DNA from: Ricordea florida
Lineage: Eukaryota > Cnidaria > Anthozoa > Corallimorpharia > Ricordeidae
Assembly (NCBI GenBank): GCA_949710005.1
Contig: OX453280.1
Span: 23,116,152 to 23,180,151 of the forward strand
Direction of reading: 5' to 3'
DNA: 64,000 nt
Made by a program: the position numbers and the translations under genes. The stretch's first letter is position 1, and each line of letters starts with the position of its first letter. This document shows, piece by piece, positions 51,027-61,090 of the stretch. The notes below the pieces were generated by a model. The model saw only the letters and a list, made by a program, of their open reading frames with translations, did not search any database and had not been told where the DNA came from.

Positions 51027-51239
51027 AGTTATCAGTTTACTTCGATGGGTAAAATATTACACAACAAAGAAACACAAAACAATAACACGAGCTTCAATAA
51101 ACCTAAAGTGTATGCGAAAAGTTAAACTGAAGCAAACAAACTGTTCACAAAGTGTTGGCACTGAGCGTTCAACTTACAAACTCAAAGACAAAAAAAACAA
51201 GAATCAAACCAAGTAAAACGGGAACCCTTCAAAAAGTGA

Positions 51240-51400
51240 ATGGTAAGATTTCCGCACAGATCCCTACTTCATTATGCATTCTGTAACTATACTATTTCGT
51301 TCTTCGAACACAACAAAAAAATATTTGCACGTACACAACACCAGACAAGACAGCTTCAGCATGCATAATGAGTAGGGACCTGTGCGGAAATCATTCCAAG
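51240..51400. repeat. Nested inverted repeat
   Basis: TTTCCGCACAGATCCCTACT followed by CATTATGCAT is mirrored by ATGCATAATGAGTAGGGACC and TGTGCGGAAAT about 75 bases later. Confidence 0.8.
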
Positions 51401-52619
51401 TGAATTCGCAAAAGTTTTATTTTTCTTGACAAAGGGAAGTTCTGAAATCGAATATCATTATCATCTGCGAATGAAAAGTGAAAACAATGAGGTCTAATTA
51501 CTTTTGAAAATCGCTCATTAATAGCGGACAAATACTTAAAACCTGTTTACCTCTTAAGCATTGTTCCACTGAGAGATGTTTGAGAATTTTACAAAACGTG
51601 GGTTAGGATTAGATCTTCGGTTCAAACACAAAGTTCACTTGGTCGTAAAAACAGATAACTTTACAAACAGTTTGCGAATTTCGGCTGATAAATTGAAAAT
51701 AGCCGCTTTGCTTGGAGGCAGTTTTTACTTTTGCCAGTTGGTTAAGGAAGAACCGGTTATATACACAATAGCGGCAATAACCTCTGTTTAGGAAGAAGCG
51801 TTCTGCCACTTGGAACGTGACTTACACCGTGATAGTGAAAGCACTTTAAGCGTACAAAGGATACACTTCTTTTACTGACGAAGCGATAGTTTACCCTCGC
51901 TATTGGTTTAACTGGATTTTACAACAAACAAACGTAACAGCACAACAATTACGCAAATCATAGCATCCACTTAACCAGCGGTGTATGCTTTACTTACAGT
52001 TAGAGCGAACAAACTGTTCGCCCCTGTTGTCACTGAACGCCCAGATCGTAGAGTTAAAGAAACAGGAAGAAAGCGAATTCGGAAGAGAACTAGTCGAGAA
52101 GATGAAGTTCTGATTTCGCATGTGACCATGAAAGTGAAGACAACCAGGTGTAATGAGTATATTGAAATGCGTCGTTTTTATTCAAAAGCAGACAAAGAAA
52201 TGCCGGAAAAACAGTTAACGTGTCCGACGCAACTAAATCAAACACACTGTGCACCTTAAGAGTTCTGAAGAAACCCCGCAAACCTTTGTCTGTAATTGTA
52301 ATAGACTCCACTTCTCATTGGTCGATGATGAAGTCATCATTCTCTCATTGGTCGATAGTGATGTCATCGTTCTCTCACTGGACCAGAGCTCTAAACATTG
52401 TTCTCGATAGCTATATATTTGCGATACCACCCGGATGGTTTGGCGGATACGTAATGATAATACACCTCTCTCTTAAAAACTCATTTAATTGTTCAACACT
52501 GCTATTAACTTCATTCAACATTCAACATGGCGTCAACTTCCATTCTGCCTCGACCCCATATCCCTCCTTCCCCCCCAAATACACTTGCACATGATTTGAA
52601 TAAATTGGTCTATCCTTCT

Positions 52620-53860
52620 GCCACCTACTACTCAGGGGGGTTGAAAGAATGATTTTATCACGAGGTGTTGGTAAGGTATTTCAAAACTAATCTTAAATAA
52701 AACGATGCGTTTCTGAGCTTTTAAAGATATGCTTAACTATTCAATATTAGTACGAATCTACTAGTATACTGATGAAAATGTCGGAATTTGATTGGCTGAG
52801 CTATTATCAGCCATTATAACCCACCGATTAATTTTCGCGCCATCACGTGGTGTCAAATAGCTGTTTCGGTCATGGCGAAATCAGCGTATCCTTCCAAACG
52901 AGGAAAGCTATCTGAGCGTCCGACTCATAGGTGAAAACGATGTACTTTACTTCTGCTGTTCTACAAACCTGTATGTAGAAAAGAAGGACTATAAACAATT
53001 CGCCCAACATTTCTCTAAAACTCTTCCGTTCATTGAATGGCTTAATGCATTATTTAACCGATGTATTCGAGTTTCTAATACTGCACCAAAAACACCAGAT
53101 CGTGAGCTACTAATAACCATAACAAATTTCAGGGTAATGTCGCCGAAGGTGATTTCGACAGCTTGACTTCTCAGCTTGTTTGCCTCCTCTGCAGAAATGT
53201 TGGGTTCCTTAGCTCTCGTTTAGAAGGCGCTCTTCCTTTTCTCTGCAAAGGTGTCAAACAAGAGAAGGACAAATACGTTTGCATAAAATTTGCATGGATG
53301 AATGAATTGTCTCGCTCGATTGTAAATTAGTTTTCCTCACCTTCGTCGCCTTTCACTCTCACTTGCTTTAGCAGGTAAAGGCAAACCGTCGAACACAACA
53401 AACTGGGTAAAATCATTCTTTACGGAACGTAAACAGTTTTGCAATATATGAGCACACATTAATAGAAAAAAGGGAGGAAAAGTCTAAGGTCCTTAGTTTG
53501 TGAACAGATATATACCGTGAACGAGACATAAATCTCAAATTTTACTCACCCATCTCTTGTTCCACGTGCACTCCGAGATTAAGACACACTCAAGCCCTTA
53601 TACAACCAGCAAGATGCATTTATGGATGCAGTTTGGCCAGAAAATTCATGAATATTACTTTTCTGCTGAATTTTTGAAGGAATGACAGCAGCCAATGGAT
53701 GGCCATTACGCATTCAGCTGACCTTGGTCAAATCCACTCACACGGAGACGTTCACTCGACCGAGTCAAGATGCTAATAAACCGGTTTTTGTTTCACGACC
53801 ATGATTCAAGGCGATGGTAGGCGCACTTCTCCTGGATTCTGAGCGTGAAAATAGTGATTG
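52620..53860. other. no gene recognised
   Basis: No recognised repeat or domain between the long-TIR element and the DIRS element. A palindrome-like TGAGCTATTATCAGCCATTA block is near 52790. Confidence 0.3.
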
Positions 53861-54119
53861 GTCAGAATTAATTCTATCCTGTCATCAGTCTACGTTAATA
53901 CAGTGTTCTACAGAGTAACATGAGATGTGCGCATGCGCTTAGCTAGTCAGTGTTTGGCGCTTCGCTGGAAGGTCAACAGTATTGGTGAGTGTTTTACTGG
54001 AAATCGGTAGTTTTCCTATCATTTTATTCCTATCTTCTTTCTATCGTACGCTGAATTAGAAGGTAAGTGCACATCACAATCAGTAACCCTATATTGCAGT
54101 TCAAGTAAAAATCTTCGAG

Positions 54120-54976
54120 ATGAGCGATCAAAGCTCAGAACACGATGGCACCATTTCTGGCGATCTTCCCTTCGCTAACGGCAATTCATCTCTGGATAAA
54201 GATGGAGACATGGCGCTATCACTAGCGGACATAAACAGGAACATGGGTCAAATGGCGAGCCTTTTGGCTAAGTTATGCCAACAACCCGATACAAGGTCAT
54301 TACATGACGAACGCTCTATTGCTTTAAAGCGGTGGGGCAGAAAGCTTTCCCAAGAAAAAGTCAAAACCCTGCTCAATAAATACGGCCGGCCTGATAATTG
54401 CGAGGATGTGAAGGGTACGAAGGTCAAACCTGAAATGTGGATTGCAGTTGAACTCTAGACAAAGAAGGACGGATCTCTTCCTGCCAAATATACAAACATT
54501 TGTCCGGCAAAATCACCTTTGCCATTTTGCAAACAACAAATATTCTGGTACAGCAACCGGGCCCAACAAGCTCACAAATCATTACACATTCTGTACATTC
54601 CATTGCTATGTTGGGCCATCTTAATGCACAGTTGTCCCAGTTTCGACGGGACCAGATACGACCAGCACTAAAACCAGAATACGTAGCCATATGTTCTGCA
54701 GACGTAATGACAAACAGTCAGTACTTGTTTGGTGATGACCTAGCCAAGAACCTAAGAGATGCTAGAGAAGCTAGCAAGATTAGTCTCTCCTTGGCACACC
54801 CCTCCAACAGGACCTCTTTTAAAGGAAACCAGCATCTTTCAGGTCACAAACCCCGCCACAATAAAAGACGCAGGAGCGATTTTTTTATTGAAGGGTCAAA
54901 ACAAAAGTTTCAAAAGGAAAAAGTCACAGGAGAACGACAAGCCATAATGGCAAAGCTAACAGAGATAAATAGTTAG
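54120..54976 (+). pseudogene. DIRS gag-like region (two frames)
   Basis: The first frame MSDQSSEHDGTISGDLPFAN has 112 codons. An overlapping frame at 54500-54976 contains IRPALKPEYVAICSADVMTN and LFGDDLAKNLRDAREASKIS, a signature of DIRS ORF1 proteins, with a Lys/Arg-rich tail. A frameshift separates the two. Confidence 0.6.
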
Positions 54977-55009
54977 GTGAGTTTGTTCTCTGAGTTCCTG
55001 CCTGTTGTC

Positions 55010-56400
55010 TTGAACTACTTGAAAACGTCATGTGAAACATTTACAGCTGGCCAAGTGGCCGCAAAAAGTTTGCAACATGGGCAACCCTCACAAATGATAA
55101 AGCAGTTCTGTCTGATATCCTAGGTAGTGACATTGAATACACTACCACACCTGTTCAACAGAGATTACCTACCCAGAAGAAGAATCTCCTGTTGTCAACA
55201 TGCACACCAGGGCAAATTGTATCAAATACCTTTTTACGTTCTAAGAAAGACGGATCGTTTACTTAATTTGAAAAAGTTTAATGAAACAGTGGCTTAACAT
55301 CATTTTATATGGACTCTCTCCATACAATAAAAAAAGACTCTTTCAGGGCATCACCTGATATGAAAGACGCCTATTATTCCATCCCAATCAGACAGGCAGA
55401 CAGGAAATTCTTGAGATTCAAATGGGAAGACGAACTGTATTGAATTCACATGTCTCCAAAATGATCTGTATTGTGCCCCTAGAAAGTTTACCAAAATACT
55501 TAAAGCCCCTCTAGCACATTTGCACAAGAAGGGCCACATATCTGTAGCGGCATCAGGATGACTTTTACTTACAAGGTCAAACCAATGACCAGTGCGTTCA
55601 TAATGTTATTGACACAACGGTCTTGCCTGACCAATTGGGCTTGATAGTACATCCTGTAAAATCCTTCCTAGATCCAAGCCAGAGACTTGTTATCCTGGGG
55701 TTTGTCATTGACTCTGTGACAATGACAGTTCAACTTACCAGAGACAAAGCTACTAATGTAAAAAATGCTTGTATTGAATTACTTAAACGCCCTTCCTCAA
55801 CTATAAGAAGTCTGGCAAGCCTCATTGCCAAGTAGCCAGTTTCCCAGGAGTAATGTTTGGACTTCTATCTGTATTACAGACATTTAGAGAGGGACCTAAA
55901 GGTGGCAAAGGGTGACTTTGATGCTTGCATGTCCCTGTCACAACCAGCTAAATCTGAGCTACAGTGGTGGGTGAAAAATGTAGAAAGTGCATATAATCTC
56001 ATAACACATGCTCAAACCCAGTGCCAGATCACTAAAGATGCCTCGAGCTCAGGTTGGGTGGGGGGGGGCAGAATGTGAAGGTGTATCTTCAGGAGGCAAC
56101 TGGACCTACTTGGAATCAAAACACCCAATAAATTACCTAGAGATGTTGGCAATTTTTCTAGGACTAAAAACATTTGCAAAAGATAAGGATCACATCCACA
56201 ACAGAGTTATGTATGATAACAACAGTGCTGTCAATATTGTTAATCACATGGCAACCAGTCACTCTTAAAAATGTAGTTTTCTGGCAAAAGAAATCTGGGA
56301 ATGATGCATAGCTAGAAATATGTGGCTTAGTGTAGCTCATATCCCAGGCAAACAAAACCTTGTTGCAGACTTTGAGTTACAACGCAATCAAAGGGAGTCT
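55010..56400 (+). pseudogene. DIRS reverse transcriptase and RNase H, degenerate
   Basis: Recognisable islands: GQIVSNTFLRSKKDGSF, DMKDAYYSIPIRQADRKFLR, LVILGFVIDSVTMTVQLTRD, SLASLIAK, YRHLERDLKVAKGDFDA, KDASSSGWVGG, YLEMLAIFLGLKTFAKD, YDNNSAVNIVNHMATSHS. Several stops and frameshifts interrupt them and the YxDD catalytic box region is not intact. Confidence 0.75.
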
Positions 56401-56459
56401 GAATGGTAACTTGATAACCAATCCCTAGTGTATGCTTTAAGCAAACTAAATCAGTTTCA

Positions 56460-57830
56460 GGCCTGACATTGACCTGTTTGCCTCGAGAATAAACTATCAG
56501 TCTCCAAAATATGTGTCCTTCAGACCAGACCCTAGTGCTTATGCTATAGATGCATTTAGCCTTCAGTGGTGTCAGCTCACCTTTTATGCATTTCCACCCT
56601 TCAGTGTAATTCCAGCAGCACTGAGCAAAATACAAAAGGAAGGAGCACTGGGATTCTGTGTGTTGCCGGACTGGCCAGCACAGGCCTGGTATCCCAAAGC
56701 ACTGCAAATGCTCAAACAGGAACCAGTTCACTTAAAGGCAAGGAGGGGCCTGCTGAGGCTGCCCAGCCACCCAACAGAAACACACCTAATTTGGCACAAA
56801 CTGAGTCTACTGGTCTGTCTCTCATCAGAGAGGGACTAGATAAATACCAGTTATCACCCAGTGCAAAGGATGTGCTCCTGGCTTCATGGAGGAAAGGAAC
56901 TTCAAAGCAGTATCAGACCTACCTGGGGAAATGGGAAAAGTATTGTTCAGAGAAGAAACTGGATGTGTTTCAGCCTGGAATAAATAATGCTATAATTAAA
57001 TTAATAATTGGTTTAGGTTACAGTGCTATAAATACCGCTCGTTCTGCAATTTCCTCCACACTATTCCAGAAGATGGAAAGAAATTTGGGGAACATTACCT
57101 AGTTACTCGTTTCATGAAAGGAATTTTTGAATTGAGACCAGCCCTACCCAAATATTCAGAGACTTGGGATGTGATTATTGTGTTTAACTACCTGAGAACA
57201 TTTGACCAACCAAATTCATTAACTCCGAAGCAACTCACATTAAAACCGACCATGCTGCTATGTCGTCTTACAACTGGACAGCGAGGATAAACCATACACA
57301 AGTTTCATGTAACCCACATTCAAGACCTTGAATACAAATACCGAATAACTGTCTGTGCATGAGAAACTAAAACAGACTAAGCCAGGAAGACATTTGGCAC
57401 CCTTAGACCTACTGGCTTTCAAGGATGAATCGAAGCTCTGTGTGGTTGAACATCTCCGAGAGTATCGTCAAAGAACAAAGGGGAAACATTCTCAACTTCT
57501 CTTAAGCTTTATTAAGCCATTTAGCCCAATATCTAAGGACACTATCTCTAGGTGGGTCAAAGTTGTCCTAGAATCAGCAGGTATTGATACTAGCATATAC
57601 TCAGCTCACAGTAGCCGAGCAGCTTCAACATCCTTTTGTAAAGCTAAAGGACTTAACATTGCTGAGATGATGAAATTTGCAGGCTGGTCGAAATCTGTTT
57701 TTTTTTTGCCAAATACTATGAGAAACCTCTGGATGTCACTGCCAACAATTTTGGTCATGTGCTATTACAACAGTAATCTAAGTTGTTTTCTTTGTCACAG
57801 TGTAACTTACTGGTGTTAGTTCAACAATAA
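56460..57830 (+). pseudogene. DIRS tyrosine recombinase region, degenerate
   Basis: FAFPPFSVIPAAL-like text is followed by WRKGTSKQYQTYLGKWEKYC (core-binding part), CRLTTGQRG (first catalytic Arg), YSAHSSRAASTSFCKAKG (the HxxR box) and FAGWSKS. The catalytic Tyr region is out of frame after a T run near 57700. The last long frame is 57355-57819. Confidence 0.75.
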
Positions 57831-57927
57831 AACCTGTTGAGTTCTTAATGTGCTCGTGTATACAGGACTTTGAAATCTCATGTTACTCTGTAGTGACGTA
57901 GACTGATGACAGGATAGAATTGTATAA

Positions 57928-58187
57928 TTAGACGAGACTTACCTGTAAGTTGAAGTCTGAATGTGATTCTGTCCTGTCATCAGTCCGGAACAAAGGCGTA
58001 ACATGCCCTTGTACCCACCCTCCCGTCTCCTTCGTTCCAAACTCTCTCCTGCAACACTCGCTTTGAATACTGACCAGCTATGCGCATGCGCACATTTCAT
58101 GTTACTCCTTCGTTCCGGACTAATTACAGGACAGAATCACAATCAGACTTCAACTTACAGGTAAGTCTCGTCTAATTTTACAATTAA
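57928..58187. repeat. Inverted repeat at the right end of the DIRS element
   Basis: AATTAGACGAGACTTACCTG (57928 on) mirrors CAGGTAAGTCTCGTCTAATT (to about 58180) over roughly 65 bases. The loop contains TGCGCATGCGCACATTTCAT, complementary to the left end of the element. Confidence 0.85.
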
Positions 58188-58260
58188 ATGTCAGTCTTCG
58201 ACTCAATACCTTGTTCTGTTTGGTTGAAATCAACATCACGCCATTTGAGTAACTTTCGAA

Positions 58261-58725
58261 TTAAAGACGCCACTGCCAGAGCGACTGCATTAACCGCTCT
58301 TTCGGTTTCTTCACCGGTTCCCAACCCTTTAGAATTTGACGCGTTAGACATTGCTTCGTATAAAAGTGAACAGTGGGTCTCCAGCTCTTCGCAATTTTAT
58401 TTAAAAATACGGCAAGCTGACCCGGACTCCTGTATTTTAAGCAATTGTTATCACTTAATGAATAATTTTTGCACTGGCGTACGATCTCTTCCGGGGAAAC
58501 TCCGTTTAATTCAGTAGCAAGGTGTTGGTGTAGAAACAGCCCATTCGCAACAGTTTTCCAGTTTTTCAAACTAATGTTCTTCATGATCGTCTGGCTTTTA
58601 TTGTCTATAGCACCTTTAACAGAAACCTCACCTCTTGGGTAACAAATAATTACTTTAACGCCTGCAAAACCATGCGAAGTGTGGAGATCATCTACATTAC
58701 CACTAGACAGCACGTTGGAATTCAC
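58261..58725 (-). CDS. Repeat-associated ORF, unknown function
   Basis: 154 codons on the minus strand (MNSNVLSSGNVDDLHTSHGF ...). Upstream on the same strand, to about 58930, lies further protein-like sequence (MNAINLCRRFCRQREAVHKS), possibly an earlier exon. The block ends at 59024-59041 with the same CGCCTGCCACGCAGGCTA terminus as the helicase unit at 47778, so both may derive from one transposon family. No motif recognised. Confidence 0.35.
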   Translation of the reverse strand: MNSNVLSSGNVDDLHTSHGFAGVKVIICYPRGEVSVKGAIDNKSQTIMKNISLKNWKTVANGLFLHQHLATELNGVSPEEIVRQCKNYSLSDNNCLKYRSPGQLAVFLNKIAKSWRPTVHFYTKQCLTRQILKGWEPVKKPKERLMQSLWQWRL

Positions 58726-59044
58726 TGCTCTGCAAAATTCTCCGTCATTGAAATTCAGAGATTTTCTTCTTATGGTAGCGGTGTTTTTCTCTTTTAGCGG
58801 CGATTAATTGAGTCCTAATCGATTTACAGATTTGTGGACTGCTTCTCGCTGGCGACAAAACCGCCGGCAGAGATTTATCGCGTTCATTTGACAGCCAGAC
58901 ATTTCACAGTCAGCTTATCTTTGCATATCAAATAGAAAACAATGGTCTCCTTGCAGGCCTCCTTTCCTTTCTAACTCGCTCGCTCTCGCGCGCCCAAATT
59001 CCCCCTTCCCATTCCCCTTTTAACGCCTGCCACGCAGGCTACCC

Positions 59045-59640
59045 AAAGGCTTGAAATGTTTGCACAACTTCGGAAGCGATAAAAATTGCTTCGTTTTTAC
59101 GCTAGTGTGCCCTCTTTGAACGAAGTAATAGGATATGAAAACATGACCCCTTTGTTGCGAAATTTGGCTCAAGGAATCGCAAGATACCAAACAAAAATAC
59201 CGCGTTAGGTATTTTCGTTTTTCAAAATTGATCTTCCGAAGCAACGCGTATTGCTAAATAAGCAAAGTTGACAGAGAAAGTACATAGCAACAAATATGAA
59301 TATGAAAAAAGCCTCACTCGGTTATTTCCTTGTTACTGATATTATGCAGTAATTCCGATTATGCGGTAGAATTCGATACCTGATAAATTCAAATATATCA
59401 ATCGTTTTTGGGCTTTCGGGACGCGCTCTTCTTAAGACTAGACAAAATGAAAGCCAACTATTTTTATCAGTACATTTCCTAAGTTTTGCATTGATGTATA
59501 GTTTGTGGTGGTTGCGTTTCAAGCAGTGCGCTTACAATTTTTTCACCGAAGGACACCCGCGAAGGCACCTGAACTTTGGTCGTATTTGTCTTAGAATATC
59601 ATACGTATATACGGAAAACGGATCACGGTGGATGGTTTGA
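59045..59640. other. no gene recognised
   Basis: No domain or clear repeat recognised. Confidence 0.3.
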
Positions 59641-59689
59641 TCCACAGATGAAAACCTTACAATCACACTGTATCAGGTGAAGACAACAG

Positions 59690-60720
59690 TACCACAGTAC
59701 AGTACTGTTCAGTAGCTTTCCAAAGAATGGTCACACTGCATGGTTTGATCCACAGAAGAAAAAAGTCAAAACCACACTGCACTGAAAAACAACAGTGCCA
59801 CACACACACACAAAAAAAAAAAGCAATTGAAACACAAAGTGAAATCCTCAAATCATTGATGTTATTCCGTACTCAGGCACACATGAATCCAGTGTTAACC
59901 TGCTCCTGACGTAGACTACTAGTTTTGCACAACTGGTTTATATGAGACGACTAAAACACAAATGTAAACGTTGTCTTTAAGCTTTTTCATAACTTGTTCG
60001 GTTTCCTACGTGATGCGAAATTTGATTTTGTTTGGATAAGAAAACAATACTTTTCATGAACTTTTCATGCATCATACATTCAAAAACGTAAACCCCATTA
60101 TTCGTTTGTTCTGAGCAGGTTTTATTCAGAACTGTTAATTTAAGAAAACTTGTGATCATTTTTCCCTTTTCAGTGCAATTTTGAAGTTCCCAAGATGAAG
60201 TCATCTCGTGTTGTCCTTGCCGTGTTTATCGGCTCCGTGCTTTGCTCCATTCACCCAATTTCTGGTTTGTATCAAATCACTGTGATGACAACATTACATA
60301 AAGAAATGTCGAACTTGTCAGGGATAACTTAGGCCAAAGCACAGACTGTCGTTATTGTGTTAAGTTAGAATTGAACAGACCGTAACAGTACAATACCAGT
60401 AGCTTTCCAAACAATGGTCACACTGCAGGGTTTGATCCGCAGATGAAAAACGTTAGACCCCCACTGTATAGTAAACAGTACCACACTACAGTACTGTTCA
60501 GTAGCTTTACAAAGAATTTTCACACTGTATGGTTTGATTGGCAGATGAAAAACGTTAGACCCCCACTGTAAAGTAAAAGAAAAAAACAAACAAACAACAG
60601 ATTCACTGCACAGTACTGTTCATTAGCTTTCCATAGAATGATCACACTGCCTGGTTTGTCCAAGGATATTAACGTTTGAGCTACACTGAATAGTAAAACA
60701 ACAGTGCCACAGTAAAGAAT
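59690..60720. repeat. Dispersed tandem units (about 110 bp) around the gene D start
   Basis: At least four copies of ACAGTACTGTTCAGTAGCTT ... TGGTCACACTGCATGGTTTG ... AACAACAGTGCCAC, near 59690-59800, 60375-60480, 60480-60570 and 60600-60720. They lie upstream and downstream of the signal exon. A single copy is in an intron of gene A (6160-6300). Confidence 0.8.
60195..60264 (+). CDS. Gene D (partial): signal-peptide exon of a probable fourth family member
   Basis: Acceptor CCCTTTTCAG|TGCAAT, 21 nt of 5'UTR, then an ATG opening MKSSRVVLAVFIGSVLCSIH and PIS, and a phase-1 donor (TTTCTG|GTTTGT, weak). The layout equals that of exon 1 in genes B and C. No downstream exon was found before the window ends, so its membership in the CRD family is inferred from layout and position only. 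Confidence 0.5.
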
Positions 60721-61009
60721 TTAACATAAAATAATGGTTCGGAAAACACCTTGTATTGTAAAACAAACATGTGCACAGTAAAGAGGGGGGCGTTTTCGGT
60801 TTTTCGGTTTTTGTGTCTTTTACAGTTTCCGGTTCTGGAAACTGACTCTCGTGACTTTCGTGCGACAATATTGGTTTCCAGCAACAGACAGCAACAGACA
60901 AGTAATATTAAGTTCCCGAGAAGTTGTTTTCCTTTAACGTTACCTTTGTAAAATCCTTAAGTTCTTAAATCAAGTTCTGGGGCATTATATCTTAATGATA
61001 GGGGGCGTT

Positions 61010-61090
61010 ATGTCTTATAAGGGGCGTTATGTCTTATAGGGGGCATTATATCTTAATGATAGGGGGCGTTATGTCTTAATGATAGGGGGC
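61010..61090. repeat. Short tandem repeat GGGGGCGTTATGTCTTA
   Basis: Four or five imperfect copies of about 18-35 bases at the left edge of the inverted-repeat element; similar words recur at its right edge near 62930-62980. Confidence 0.75.

Larger units (their letters stand above)
49726..52614. mobile_element. Long-TIR element (2.9 kb) with a 162-codon ORF
   Basis: Ends with TATAGACCAATTTATTCAA and its complement near 52600. The inverted arms run about 350 bases (49726-50110 against 52290-52614) and include 30-bp tandem units GACATCACTATCGACCAATG (about four on the left, two on the right). The interior holds the ORF at 50538-51026 and a smaller inverted repeat at 51240-51400. Confidence 0.75.
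53869..58187 (+). mobile_element. Decayed DIRS-type tyrosine-recombinase retrotransposon
   Basis: The left end AATTCTATCCTGTCATCAGT is mirrored near 57921 (ACTGATGACAGGATAGAATT). A further region (57922-58187) carries sequence complementary to the inner left end (GCGCATGCGC with AGTAACATGA) and forms its own hairpin. This matches the inverted-terminal and internal-complementary repeats of DIRS elements. Between them are gag-like, reverse transcriptase/RNase H and tyrosine recombinase regions, all broken by stops and frameshifts. Confidence 0.8.
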
